From contig NZ_JAGEMM010000003.1 of the NCBI RefSeq assembly GCF_017921815.1, positions 1-64,000 on the forward strand: a DNA stretch of 64,000 nt, read 5' to 3'. Position 1 is the first letter of the stretch. The number at the start of each line of letters is the position of its first letter. Origin of the DNA: Microvirga antarctica. Its GTDB lineage: Bacteria; Pseudomonadota; Alphaproteobacteria; Rhizobiales; Beijerinckiaceae. Both the position numbers and the translations under genes were made by a program. Of the stretch, positions 50,625 to 60,053 are shown piece by piece. The notes under the pieces are model-generated. The model ran no database searches, was not told where the DNA came from, and saw only the letters and a list, made by a program, of their open reading frames with translations.

Positions 50625-52220
50625 TCAGGCGGCATCCTTCCCCATGATGGCGAGCGACGCGCTGAGCGTCGGGTGCCCGAGCGCGATCAGCCGGTCGTGG
50701 AAATCGCGGGTATGTCCCTTCCACGAGGCGCGCGCCTCCCGGATCATCTCCTGTCCGAGCCAGTACATGATGCGCGTTCCCGGGAAAATCGAGTTGCGCA
50801 CGGTCTCGCCCCAGACCCGCCCGGCGCCGAACCCGCCTTCCTCCGCATAGAAGCGGCGCATCTCGGCCAGGGTCCAGCGGCCGGTGTGCAGACGGATGTC
50901 CGCAACGACTGCGCCGGCGTTGCGCCGTTCCATGTCCTTCAACATGATGTCGGTCTCGACGCGATTGAGGATGCCGGGAATTTCCGCCGCGAGGTGCTGC
51001 ACGTGGCAGGCCCAGCCTTCCCCGGTTGTCCCCGCCGACAGAAATGCGACGCCCCGCGCGACGCCTGTCTCCGCGAGCCGCGCGAGCCGCGATGGCGAGG
51101 TCCGGGCGCGGGCGTTGTGGGTGTGGTGCCCGATGCTGGCATGGTGGATCGCATGGGTCTGCTTGACGGTCGACAGGTTCTGCCCGTCGCCGTTCACCCA
51201 ATAGATGCTGCCCGTCCCCGCATGGGCGGCGGGCGGCGAGCGGTAGGCCAGGAAATACGTGTCGGCAAACACCTCCTGGGCCCAGTCGGGCATGCGCTTG
51301 AAGGCGAGATCGTAGTCGGTAGCCGGTGTCAGCAGGTGGCCCGCCCCGTCCATGACCTTGTGATGCCAGTGTTCATAAGTTTCCCCCATCAGCGACGCGC
51401 TGGGACGCTCGCGATCGAGCGAGACCAGAAGATCGCGCCAGGACCGCTCCGGGTCGATCGCCCGCGCCGATGCGACGATCTCTTCGCCGAGTTTGGCGAA
51501 GCGCTCAAGCGCGCGGGCCTCGGCCTCCTCCATGGAGATATCGAGCTGGTGGACGTCCTTGAACATGAACGCCATGTAGTCCGCCCCGCAGGCCGGATCG
51601 GCGGGGGTAATGGCAGCCAGCGCGACATCGAAGGCCGCGAGGCTGGCGGCGGCGCGCCGCGCATCCGCGTCCATGCCGTTCCGCCAGAGCGGATGTAGCC
51701 TGATACCGCGTCCAAGCAGGCGGATGACGGCCCGGGCTTCCTTGCGCGCGCGCTCCACCCAGTCCGGGTGAACCGCCGCGCCCTTGAGGTGGACGAGGCC
51801 GCCTTCCAGGTAGGGCGCGATTGCCGCGAGGCGGGCGTGCAATTCGTCAGAGGTTGCGGCATGTGCCGAAGGCAACAGCAGGCTGATCAGCCCGAAGGCC
51901 GCCTCGCCCGCATACCAGCTGGGATCCCTGTACTGCGAACGTTCCGCCAGTTCGCGCGTGCGGTGCTTGAGCTGGGACGACAGGATGGAATGATCGAGGA
52001 TCGCGCCGACACCCTGAGGCGGCGGGAGGTCGGTCAGACGGGCAACCAGTCCTGCCAGTTCCTGCGCCTCGCGCGCCGGCGCCTCGGGGTCCGAGGGTGG
52101 CAGTCGGTCGTCATGGCCCTTCAAGCCCATGAACGTGGCATCGACCGGACGGAACCGGAAATGATGCGCCAGAAAGTCGTCGACGAGCGCGTCGACCTGT
52201 TGATCCGGGCTCTTCGCCAT
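50625..52220 (-). CDS. DUF885-family putative metallohydrolase
   Basis: A 531-residue protein of the DUF885 family, related by motif to zinc carboxypeptidases/M3-like enzymes. The usual HExxPGHH site is present in altered form as HHASIGHHTHN near residue 350, so the first Glu is lacking. Other landmarks are DIRLHTGRWTLAEMRRFY and PGTRIMYWLGQEMI. An AAGGA site precedes ATG 52220. It is downstream of a Gfo/Idh/MocA gene by 2 bp. It may act on an imported peptide-like compound. Confidence 0.85.
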   Translation of the reverse strand: MAKSPDQQVDALVDDFLAHHFRFRPVDATFMGLKGHDDRLPPSDPEAPAREAQELAGLVARLTDLPPPQGVGAILDHSILSSQLKHRTRELAERSQYRDPSWYAGEAAFGLISLLLPSAHAATSDELHARLAAIAPYLEGGLVHLKGAAVHPDWVERARKEARAVIRLLGRGIRLHPLWRNGMDADARRAAASLAAFDVALAAITPADPACGADYMAFMFKDVHQLDISMEEAEARALERFAKLGEEIVASARAIDPERSWRDLLVSLDRERPSASLMGETYEHWHHKVMDGAGHLLTPATDYDLAFKRMPDWAQEVFADTYFLAYRSPPAAHAGTGSIYWVNGDGQNLSTVKQTHAIHHASIGHHTHNARARTSPSRLARLAETGVARGVAFLSAGTTGEGWACHVQHLAAEIPGILNRVETDIMLKDMERRNAGAVVADIRLHTGRWTLAEMRRFYAEEGGFGAGRVWGETVRNSIFPGTRIMYWLGQEMIREARASWKGHTRDFHDRLIALGHPTLSASLAIMGKDAA

Positions 52221-52222
52221 CG

Positions 52223-53347
52223 TTACGGTTCCTTGTGGAGCGGCAGGGAGACCCAGCGGCGTTCCTTCTGCGACAGCACGATGGCGTCGACGATATCCTG
52301 GCTTTTTGCTCCGTCGATGAAGGTGTTGTCGGCCGGCAAATCGTCGAGGATTTCGTCCGTCCAGTCCCGCACCAACTGCCGGTAGTACAATTCGGGCCAC
52401 GGCGTGTTGATGGTGGCGCCGGGTGGGAAACTTTCGGGCGGCAGTTCGACTTCGCGGAACTCGACCTGATCGGGGGTTGCGAAGTGCAGCGTCTCGGCGA
52501 TGCCGTTCTCGACCACCAGTCGGCCGATGGCAGCACCCTTCGATCCATAGATGCGGATCTCGATGCCGGGATAATTGCCGATGGCGACGAACGAGGTCTG
52601 CAGGGTCCCCTGCGCGCCCGATTCATAATCGATGATCGCCACCGTGCCGTCATCGATGGGCAGGCGCTTCAAGCCCTCCTGCCCGCGCACGATCCGCTCT
52701 GGCACGAAATTGCGCATCAGGCTGGAGACGGCTTTGAAATCCCCGGCGAGCCACCGCAGGAGATCGACCAGGTGCGATCCGTACCCGACGATGGAGGCAG
52801 GCAGCAGCTTCTCGCCGGGTGGGATCTCCGAATACTGGCGCAAGGGAAACATCGGGTCGAGCCATTGCGAGTTCTGCTGAAACCCCTGCACGTGGTAGAT
52901 CTCGCCCATCGTCCCGTCGACGATCCACTGCTTCATCTGCTTCAGCGCAGGGCTGTAGCGAAAGGTGAATCCGACCTTCGTCCGCAGCGCCTTCTCGTTC
53001 GCCTCGCGGGCAAGCCCGAAGGCGTCGGCGGCGTTTAGCGCAATCGGCTTTTCGCACAGCACATGTTTGCCGGCAGCCAGCACCTGCCGGCTGAGGGCGA
53101 GATGCGTGTCCGTTGGCGTGCAGATATCCACCATGTCGATGTCGGGATCGGCCAGCATGGCTTCGACATTGTCGTAGATCCGCTCGAAGCCGAACTTGTC
53201 GGCCAGATGGCGGGCGCGCTCCGGGAGGATGTCGCAGATGGCCACGCGCCGGCAGCGGTCGTAGTGGGCGTAACCAGGAAGATGCGCCTTGTCGGCCCAG
53301 GCGAGCGCGCCGATCACGCCGACCCCCAGCTTGCGGTCGGGGCTCAC
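52223..53347 (-). CDS. Gfo/Idh/MocA-family oxidoreductase
   Basis: A 374-residue NAD(P)-dependent dehydrogenase. The N-terminal Rossmann fold reads GVGVIGALAWADKAHLPGY in place of the normal GxGxxG, followed by DICTPTDTHLAL and the conserved HVLCEKPIALN. The C-terminal alpha/beta domain has GYGSHLVDLLRWLAG with the catalytic-type His. It overlaps the ketopantoate-reductase-like gene by 4 bp. The substrate may be a sugar, cyclitol or amino-alcohol derivative. Confidence 0.91.
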   Translation of the reverse strand: MSPDRKLGVGVIGALAWADKAHLPGYAHYDRCRRVAICDILPERARHLADKFGFERIYDNVEAMLADPDIDMVDICTPTDTHLALSRQVLAAGKHVLCEKPIALNAADAFGLAREANEKALRTKVGFTFRYSPALKQMKQWIVDGTMGEIYHVQGFQQNSQWLDPMFPLRQYSEIPPGEKLLPASIVGYGSHLVDLLRWLAGDFKAVSSLMRNFVPERIVRGQEGLKRLPIDDGTVAIIDYESGAQGTLQTSFVAIGNYPGIEIRIYGSKGAAIGRLVVENGIAETLHFATPDQVEFREVELPPESFPPGATINTPWPELYYRQLVRDWTDEILDDLPADNTFIDGAKSQDIVDAIVLSQKERRWVSLPLHKEP

Positions 53348-54423
53348 GGCAGCGCCCTCCCGATCTCTTCGATATAGGCCTCGAACTCGTCATAGTTCTG
53401 GAACCCGAGTGCCCGCTTGCCCTCCTCGACCTCCATGATCATGGTTTGCAGCTTCTCGGTCAGGCGCGTATCGGCGCCGGCCTGCTTTCCATAGGCAATG
53501 AGCTTGCTCTTGTGGGTTTCGACCTCCGACTTGCGCTTCCGGTAGACGATGTCCCACCAAATTCCCGAGCCCTTCTTCTTGAACTGGTGCTTGTTGGGAT
53601 CCTGGTCCTTTTTGAGCAGGTGGATCGCCGTGTTGATGTTGTCGATCAGACGCTTCGTGTCCGCAGGGGTCTGCGGGCGGTAATTGGCCGGATCGAAGAA
53701 GTCGAATTTTTCGAGGACGATCCCCGACGCATCCGCGATCTCGACGCCCTCGCGCACGATGGCGCCGGCAATCCGCGCGTAGCGCTCCACGCCGAGCGTC
53801 TCGTGGATACGGGCATCCACCAGTGCAGAGAACACGACCTGGTTCGAATAGACTTCCTTCGACCAGATCTGTGCCCAGATATCCTTCGAGACCGTGACCT
53901 TGGTCAGGCTCTCGAGCATTTTCGTGAGCGTCAGCAGGCGCTCGCTCTCCGATCCGTCCAGTTCGCCGAGCTCGATCTTGCCCTCGTGGACGAATTCCAG
54001 ATGGCCCGGATCGACAAGGGCGCCGCCGTAATTCGGGATGCCGCCGATCACCCGCTCCTCACCGCCCAGGCCCGCTTCCTTGAGCAGGTCCACAATGACC
54101 GGAATGTTGAGCCCGTTCTGGTAGTGAACGATGAAGCTGTCCGGACCCATATGCGGAATGACGTCGCGCACCGCATCAGCTGTGTGATGCGCCTTGGTGG
54201 CGATCAGGATCGCCTCCAGCGGCCCTTCCAGCTGATCAGGCGTGATGGCCTTGACCGGAATGCGCATGTCGCCACGCACGCCGTCGATGGTCATGCCATT
54301 CTGGTTGATGGCGTCCACATGCTCCTTCCACTTGTCGACGAGGGTCACGTCGTAGCCGTCGCGGGCCATAAAGGAACCGGCCAGTCCACCGATGGCGCCT
54401 GCGCCAATGATCGTCACTTTCAT
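53344..54423 (-). CDS. Ketopantoate reductase-like (ApbA/PanE family) dehydrogenase
   Basis: A 359-residue NADP-dependent 2-keto/2-hydroxy acid reductase of the PanE family. The N-terminal GAGAIGGLAGSFMARDGYDV binds NADP, Lys in LIATKAHHTADAV is the family catalytic region, and VHYQNGLN follows. It is about 55 residues longer than PanE because of a Lys-rich insertion (LLKKDQDPNKHQFKKKGSG). Being inside a catabolic operon, it is unlikely to serve pantothenate synthesis. Confidence 0.88.
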   Translation of the reverse strand: MKVTIIGAGAIGGLAGSFMARDGYDVTLVDKWKEHVDAINQNGMTIDGVRGDMRIPVKAITPDQLEGPLEAILIATKAHHTADAVRDVIPHMGPDSFIVHYQNGLNIPVIVDLLKEAGLGGEERVIGGIPNYGGALVDPGHLEFVHEGKIELGELDGSESERLLTLTKMLESLTKVTVSKDIWAQIWSKEVYSNQVVFSALVDARIHETLGVERYARIAGAIVREGVEIADASGIVLEKFDFFDPANYRPQTPADTKRLIDNINTAIHLLKKDQDPNKHQFKKKGSGIWWDIVYRKRKSEVETHKSKLIAYGKQAGADTRLTEKLQTMIMEVEEGKRALGFQNYDEFEAYIEEIGRALP

Positions 54424-54544
54424 GATGTCGCTCGCACTCCAGAAGCGCCTGAATTTGCAGCCCGCACCGGCGCGTTGCGGGGTGGTGGTGGGAATGAGCG
54501 GGCGACAGAAATCGCCCGCTCAAAAGTGTATGACAATCGAGCCG

Positions 54545-55249
54545 TTATGGCTTGCCCTTATAGGCGGCATAACGGAGTTTGGTGTCCTCGTTCATCGGGT
54601 AGAGACCGGGCAGCGGCACGCCGCGGGCGACCTCATCCATGATCCAGGCTTCCATCTGCTCCTGCTCGAGCACTTCGGCCACGATGCCCTCGACGAAGGC
54701 CGCCGGAATGACCACCGCACCGTCGCCGTCGACCACCACCACGTCGTCCGGAAAGACCGCGACGCCGCCGCAGCCGATGGGCTCCTGCCAGCCGACGAAG
54801 GTGAGGCCAGCAACGGAAGGCGGCGCGGCGGCGCCGTCGCACCAGACTGGAAGGCTGGTCCCCAACACGCCGACCTTGTCGCGCACGACGCCGTCCGTGA
54901 CCATCGCGGCCACGCCGCGCTTGACCATGCGGGCGCACAGGATGTCGCCGAAGACGCCCGCATCCGTCACGCCCATGGCATCGACCACCGCAATGCAGCC
55001 CTCGGGCATGGCCTCGATGGCCGCGCGTGTCGAAATGGGCGACCCCCAGGATGCCGGCGTCGCCAGATCCTCACGGGCGGGCACAAAGCGCATCGTAAAG
55101 GCCGGTCCGACGATCCGCGTCTCGCCGTCGCGCAACGGCCTCGCGCCGCGCATCCACACATTCCGGAGTCCCTTCTTCAACAGAACGGTCGTCAGGGTGG
55201 CGGTCGAGATCAGCTTGAGCGCGTCGCGATGAATAGGTTCTAGGGGCAT
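54545..55249 (-). CDS. RraA-like protein (4-hydroxy-4-methyl-2-oxoglutarate aldolase/decarboxylase family)
   Basis: A 234-residue member of the RraA/HMG-aldolase fold. Family residues are in GVFGDILCARMVKRGVAAMVTDG (GD and R..D motif split over two strands) and VVVVDGDGAVVIP. Long N- and C-terminal extensions resemble the catabolic dehydratase or aldolase members rather than the RNase E inhibitor. ATG 55249 starts MPLEPIHRDALK. It is first gene of the minus-strand series with the PanE-like, Gfo/Idh/MocA and DUF885 genes, so it probably acts on a hydroxy- or oxo-acid intermediate. Confidence 0.87.
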   Translation of the reverse strand: MPLEPIHRDALKLISTATLTTVLLKKGLRNVWMRGARPLRDGETRIVGPAFTMRFVPAREDLATPASWGSPISTRAAIEAMPEGCIAVVDAMGVTDAGVFGDILCARMVKRGVAAMVTDGVVRDKVGVLGTSLPVWCDGAAAPPSVAGLTFVGWQEPIGCGGVAVFPDDVVVVDGDGAVVIPAAFVEGIVAEVLEQEQMEAWIMDEVARGVPLPGLYPMNEDTKLRYAAYKGKP

Positions 55250-55561
55250 TCGGTCAGGATTCCTGAAAGGGGTCGGAGACAGCGGCGAGCGGGAAGCGCT
55301 GAGGCGCATGCCGGTTGGCAAGTTTCGCCACCGGGGACGGCTTTTGAAATCCCGTTTGTCACGTGTTCAAAGCGAGCAAAATCTACGGTCTGGGCGCTTT
55401 GACGTTCGTGATCGTGCGATCGCCTTCCGAGGCTGCCGTCGCTTCATCGCCGCCGCAAGGATCATCTTAACGGTTGGCCGCGATGGTGGTGCTACCCGAT
55501 CCCGCGGCCGACAGCATGATCATCACGCTCCTGCCTGTCTCAACTGCCCATTGGAAGAGTG
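55250..55561. other. 312-bp divergent spacer
   Basis: The stretch between the RraA-like gene and the lipase gene should carry both promoters. No coding sequence, hairpin or repeat is recognised, apart from the GGAAG ribosome-binding site of the lipase at about 55553. Confidence 0.45.
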
Positions 55562-56812
55562 ATGCCCGTGACCTTCGATCCATTCCCCCTCGTCCTGGCG
55601 ATCCTGGCATCCGGCCTTGCAGGCGCCTTGCCCGCCACCGCTCAGGCCGTGCCCGAAGGCCCCGTGGGCGACGCATTCTATGCCGCGCCGTCTCCCCTGC
55701 CGACCGGTCGACCGGGAGCGGTGATCTGGACCGGCCGCCCGACCGCCACCGTCGCGCTCCCGAGCGCCGGCACGGATCTCCTCGTCATGTACCACTCCAC
55801 CGCCCTGGATGGCCGCGACATCGCCGTGACCGGTACGGTGTCCGTGCCGCCAGGCCCGCCGCCTGAAGGGGGGTGGCCGCTGATCACCTGGACGCACGGG
55901 ACGACAGGATTGGTGGCAGCCTGTGCGCCCTCCAGGGACCGGCCTGATGGATCGGAGCATTACTCGCTGGGTCCTGCGCGGGCCCGGCTCGACGCCTATG
56001 TCCGACAGGGCTACGCGGTTGTGTTCAGCGATTTCCAGGGCCTGGGCGGCTCGCCCGGCCTGCATCCGTTTTTGCAGGGCGAAGTCGAGGCGCGCGGGGC
56101 GCTCGATATCATGCGGGCCGCCCGCGAGATCGCGCCCAGCATCGGCACGCGATACGTGGCGATGGGGCATTCCCAAGGGGGGCAGGCCGATCTGTTCACG
56201 GCGCATTTCGGCCCTTCCTACGCGCCCGAGTTCACGCTGCTCGGAAGCGTCGCCTTCGCGCCAGGCTCCCATCTGGGCGAGCGGATCAAGGAGATGACAC
56301 AAGCCGGTGAGCCGTCCGTGGCGCTTGTCTATGCCATGTATTTCCTGCAATCGGCGGCCTCGAACCACCCTGAGATTGATCTGCGCACGATCCTCACACC
56401 GACGGCGCTCGCGCATCTGCCGCAGATGCAGTCCGAATGCGTGTCGGCCACGCTGACGCGGGGATATTGGTCGACCGCGATCCCGAAGGATCAGTTCCTG
56501 CCCGGCGCGGATTTGTCGATGGTGCTGAAGCTGGCGGCGGACAACGATCCCGGACATCTCAAGATTGCCGCCCCCACCTTGATCATGCAGGGCGCGCAGG
56601 ATGTCACCGTGCTTCCTCGCACCACCGACGCGGTGGCGCGGGACCTGTGCAAGCGTGGCAATGCCCTGACTTACCGCGTGTTTCCCTCCGCCGACCACGA
56701 ATCCGTCGTGCAGCAGGGCGGCGGCGAGGCGGCGGCTTGGATCCGTGCCCGCCTCGAGGGCGAGTCCGCCACGACCAATTGTCAGGCTCTGCCGGAAGCA
56801 GCCCGGCCGTGA
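55562..56812 (+). CDS. Secretory lipase-family alpha/beta hydrolase
   Basis: A 416-residue exported hydrolase with a signal peptide (PLVLAILASGLAGALPATAQA). The fold of secretory lipases is evident: the oxyanion segment LITWTHGTTG with AACAPSRD, the nucleophile elbow MGHSQGGQADLF (Ser near residue 203), an acid in IMQGAQDVTV and His in PSADHESVV. Four cysteines suggest disulfides. A GGAAG site supports ATG 55562. It probably hydrolyses esters outside the cytoplasm. Confidence 0.9.
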   Translation: MPVTFDPFPLVLAILASGLAGALPATAQAVPEGPVGDAFYAAPSPLPTGRPGAVIWTGRPTATVALPSAGTDLLVMYHSTALDGRDIAVTGTVSVPPGPPPEGGWPLITWTHGTTGLVAACAPSRDRPDGSEHYSLGPARARLDAYVRQGYAVVFSDFQGLGGSPGLHPFLQGEVEARGALDIMRAAREIAPSIGTRYVAMGHSQGGQADLFTAHFGPSYAPEFTLLGSVAFAPGSHLGERIKEMTQAGEPSVALVYAMYFLQSAASNHPEIDLRTILTPTALAHLPQMQSECVSATLTRGYWSTAIPKDQFLPGADLSMVLKLAADNDPGHLKIAAPTLIMQGAQDVTVLPRTTDAVARDLCKRGNALTYRVFPSADHESVVQQGGGEAAAWIRARLEGESATTNCQALPEAARP

Positions 56813-56998
56813 GGTCGGCGACCTGCCGATGCCGCTCCCTGAGGAATTAACGCTATTAACCAACTGCTCACCACGTTGACGAAAACCAACCACCGATGAC
56901 ACCGATGCGCCGCAAATCGAGGAACCGGGCGTGGCGGTTGGACTTGTCTCATCAAGCAGCGCCGATCGCCGGCACGTTTTCCCAACCGAGGTTCTCCC

Positions 56999-57322
56999 AT
57001 GCGGTTCGCATTCGCAGCTTTTGCGGCGTCTCTCGTCGTGTCGTCGTCGGCCCTCGCCCAGGTGCCGCCGGAAGTCGAAGCCTGTCGTCTTTCGGGTCTT
57101 GCCGCGCTGCAGAAACGCTCGCCGTCGCTGGATCAGATCACGTTCGACATGGATTCGCTCGGCATCTCGAAGGCCGACACGAAGGTGGGAGAGACGCCCA
57201 TCAAGATGGTCATCATGGGCGACGCGTATCTGCAGCGCGACAAGACCGACAAGCCCAACCGGTTCCTGTGCCTGCTCAGCGATGACAGCAAGGTCGTCCT
57301 CACGTTCTTCACCGAACAATAG
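56999..57322 (+). CDS. Small secreted protein of unknown function
   Basis: A 107-residue protein with a signal peptide (MRFAFAAFAASLVVSSSALAQ) and a mature domain of 86 residues with two cysteines (EACRLSG, FLCLLSD) likely to pair. Its C-terminus (VVLTFFTEQ) is beta-rich. The family is not recognised. It precedes the L,D-transpeptidase by 21 bp and may be co-transcribed with it, which hints at an envelope role. Confidence 0.72.
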   Translation: MRFAFAAFAASLVVSSSALAQVPPEVEACRLSGLAALQKRSPSLDQITFDMDSLGISKADTKVGETPIKMVIMGDAYLQRDKTDKPNRFLCLLSDDSKVVLTFFTEQ

Positions 57323-57343
57323 CTGTCAAGAACGGATCGATCC

Positions 57344-58055
57344 CATGTCCACGATGTCACGACGTCTGTTTCTCTCCGCGGGCCTTGCCACCAGCCTTGC
57401 TGGCTGTTCGAGCACGAGCGCCACGATGCCCGCCTTCGGGGGCCTTTTCGGTACCAGCGGGCCCGGTCGGGGGCTGAGCGGCAAGACGCTCTCGAAACCG
57501 AACTACGCGGTCGTCTATGCGCGCGATACGACGGAGCCTTTTCCAGTCCGCGCCTTCGATTACGCTCAGGTGGACCAGGCTTTCCTGCGCCAGGAGGTCG
57601 AGTATCTCGGATCGGAGGACCCGGGCTCGATCGTCGTCGATCCCGGTGCCCGCCAGCTCTATTTCATCGAGGCGCGCGACCGGGCCACCCGCTATGGAGT
57701 CGGCGTCGGCCGGGAAGGGTTCGGCTGGTCAGGCCCAGCGCAAATCAACATGCGCCGCACATGGCCCGACTGGGTGCCGCCCAAGGAGATGGTCGCGCGC
57801 GACCCGGCGATCCGTGCGCAACTGGTCTCGACGTCCCGCGGATTGGGCGTTCCCGGCGGTTCGAAAAGCCCACTCGGGGCACGCGCCATGTACCTCTTTG
57901 CCGATGGCGACACCGGTTATCGCATTCACGGCACGACCGAGCCCGAGACTATCGGCACGAATGTCTCGTCCGGGTGCGTCCGCATGGTCAATCAGGACGT
58001 CATTCATCTCTACCAGCGGGCCCCGGAGGGCACGAAGGTCGTGGTTCTGGCCTAG
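57344..58055 (+). CDS. L,D-transpeptidase (YkuD family)
   Basis: A 237-residue envelope enzyme forming 3-3 peptidoglycan cross-links or attaching proteins. The N-terminal twin-arginine/lipoprotein-like signal is SRRLFLSAGLATSLAGC. The YkuD domain (about 85-235) has IVVDPGARQLYFIEARD, the active-site His in RIHGTTEPETIG and the catalytic Cys in SSGCVRM. The length is typical of alphaproteobacterial members. It acts in the periplasm. Confidence 0.93.
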
Positions 58056-58104
58056 GTCGCAGGCTCAATCCGGAACGATTGGTGGTTAGAGGGGGTTTGT
58101 TCAC

Positions 58105-58482
58105 ATGGTTCAGTCAGCGCCGCACATGGTCCTCGTCGTGGAAGACGAGTTGCTCCTCCGTATCAACGCAGTGGATATGCTCGAGGATGAGGGATTTGCC
58201 GTGCTCGAGGCCAGTAGCGCCGACGAGGCTCTGACACTGCTGGCCGAGTGCTGCGACGATGTCGCTGTTCTGTTCACTGACATCAACATGCCGGGTGCCC
58301 TCGACGGGCTCGCGCTTGCTCGAATTGTGCATGAACGCTGGCCGCATATCTGGCCGCTTGTCACCTCGGGCGGCACGACCCTGCGGGACGACCAGGTGCC
58401 CGATCACGGCAAGTTCCTGCACAAGCCCTACCGCGCGACGCAGCTGACATCCGCTGTCAGGGACGTGCTGTCGCGCCATTAA
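58105..58482 (+). CDS. Single-domain response regulator
   Basis: A 125-residue CheY-like receiver without output domain. Acidic residues are in VVEDELLLR, the phospho-acceptor Asp is in LFTDINMPG (about residue 56), Ser/Thr in LVTSGGT and Lys in LHKPYR. Alphaproteobacteria use such receivers in phosphorelays. Two more lie at 58911 and 59300; no kinase is adjacent. Confidence 0.92.
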   Translation: MVQSAPHMVLVVEDELLLRINAVDMLEDEGFAVLEASSADEALTLLAECCDDVAVLFTDINMPGALDGLALARIVHERWPHIWPLVTSGGTTLRDDQVPDHGKFLHKPYRATQLTSAVRDVLSRH

Positions 58483-58533
58483 ATTCGAAGAAGGGCTGTT
58501 TCTATCGGCGGTCGCGCGAGAGGCGCGACGTGG

Positions 58534-58665
58534 TCACACAAGGGCCACGGCGATGCCCACGACACAGAGGCCAACGCCCCCGATGAGGCCGACCCAGCGC
58601 AGGACGTGTGCCGTAAGGTCATTTGCTGGGGACGCGTCAGAAACAGCAAGGCGGAACTCGTTCAT
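58534..58665 (-). CDS. Possible small membrane protein (43 aa)
   Basis: From ATG 58665 the frame gives MNEFRLAVSDASPANDLTAH and then one membrane helix (VGLIGGVGLCVVGIAVALV) ending at the stop. A longer form from an upstream start (58743) is possible. The tail-anchored layout resembles the protein at 12052. The ribosome-binding site (GGTGG) is weak. Confidence 0.45.
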   Translation of the reverse strand: MNEFRLAVSDASPANDLTAHVLRWVGLIGGVGLCVVGIAVALV

Positions 58666-58910
58666 GTCGTCCACCACGTCATCTCCCAGTTTTACGTCAT
58701 CGAAGAGCTTAACCCGGACGCCAGACCGGGGTTCCGGCAACAAAGCCTAACCCGGCCGTTCCTTTTGAGACGGTCCGACTCGAAATTGCCAGGTGCGACA
58801 GGCAACCACATCGTCTAACGGCGGCTACGAAAGCGTATCCGGCACGAGCGGAGGGCCGGATAGGCCATCGATCGCCAGCCTTGATGCCGTGCGGCCCAAA
58901 CCGCACAACC

Positions 58911-59303
58911 TCATTGGGCTCGCGCCGCCGCCGCCAGCAACTTCTTGATGCGATCGACCACGACGGCCGGTTCATAGGGCTTGGAGAGATGAGGACCTTC
59001 TTCACAGAGTTCGGCAGCCTCCGCGGCTGCCTTCCTGATCGACCCGACGAGAATGACCTCCACGCCCGTGCGATTGGCGCGGATCCAGCGCGCGAGGCCG
59101 AAGCCGTCGAAGATCTCCGGATCGGTGACGTCGGCCAGAACCACATGCGGCGTGACCGTGGGCTCCATCAGCACAGCCATGGCCTCATCCGCGTTGACGG
59201 CCTCGATGACCCGATAGCCGCAATCTCGCAGATACTCGGCGAGGGCGTGTCGCACCAGAATGTCCGCATCGACGACAAGAATGCAGGATTTCGAAGACGT
59301 CAT
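58911..59303 (-). CDS. Single-domain response regulator
   Basis: A 130-residue receiver with VVDADILVRHAL for the acidic pocket, Asp in VLADVTDPEIFDG, Ser in LVGSIRK and Lys in LSKPYEP. The acidic pocket is DAD rather than DED, and the loop after the phospho-Asp is unusual (TDPE for MPG). Its start overlaps the stop of the next receiver gene (ATGA), so the two are one operon. Confidence 0.88.
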   Translation of the reverse strand: MTSSKSCILVVDADILVRHALAEYLRDCGYRVIEAVNADEAMAVLMEPTVTPHVVLADVTDPEIFDGFGLARWIRANRTGVEVILVGSIRKAAAEAAELCEEGPHLSKPYEPAVVVDRIKKLLAAAARAQ

Positions 59304-59713
59304 GCGGATAGGCCCAGATCTGAGATGGAACCGAGGGTCGCGTCGATCAGTGCAATCGCCTTGGCGATGGAATAGGGCTTGGCGATGAACGGCGCGATCG
59401 ACAGCGCTTCGTGCGCCGGCAGATGGCCCGAGGTCAGGATGACCTGCATCTCGGCATGGTTCTTTTTGATCCGGCTCGCCAGTTCGGCGCCATCGATGGA
59501 GCCGGGCATGCGCACGTCCGTGAAGACCAGATCGATGGGATGTCCCGACGCGAGAACGCCGAGGGCGTCATCCGCGCTGGCCGCCTCGATGACCTCGAAA
59601 CCCGCGTCGCGCAATTCATCACTGATCAGCATCCTGATGAGGATCTCATCCTCGACGACAAGGATGGTCCGAGGCGTCCGGTCGGCGTGAGGCAGAGGAT
59701 GCGGGTTCGACAA
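59300..59713 (-). CDS. Single-domain response regulator
   Basis: A 137-residue receiver: VVEDEILIRMLI, phospho-Asp in VFTDVRMPG, Thr/Ser in ILTSGHLP, Lys in IAKPYS. The TTG at 59713 is proposed as start because a GGAGGG lies upstream at a suitable distance. An in-frame ATG at 59872 would add 53 residues without any domain. It is translationally coupled to the receiver at 58911. Confidence 0.85.
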   Translation of the reverse strand: MSNPHPLPHADRTPRTILVVEDEILIRMLISDELRDAGFEVIEAASADDALGVLASGHPIDLVFTDVRMPGSIDGAELASRIKKNHAEMQVILTSGHLPAHEALSIAPFIAKPYSIAKAIALIDATLGSISDLGLSA

Positions 59714-60053
59714 TGCGTTTCGCCCTCCGGGCACACGGCAGATCGCGAACAATCCGGCACGCGGCCCGGTCGTTGCGGGACGGCACCTTTGCCATCCGTC
59801 GACGGTCTCTACCGAAACTCGGCGAGGAAATCCACCGCGCTCGTTGCGCGTAATTGCCCCGTGTAAGGTCAAGGTCCGTGACGCTGGCCTGTTGAAGGGC
59901 CGTGGCCCATCAAACTGCCGAGTCGGCTGAATTCCCGCGGCCGAATCAGACGGGACGCGAAAGTCCTCGCATGTTCCGATACTTGGCTTAGGGTAGGCTC
60001 AGCTCAGCTTCTACTGCCCGCCCGCACGGTTCCGAGAGGGAGACATTTCGTCA

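Noticed and set aside
53113..54642. 509-codon frame opposite the Gfo/Idh/MocA and PanE-like genes
   Set aside because: It spans the boundary of two coupled genes on the other strand and shows no domain.
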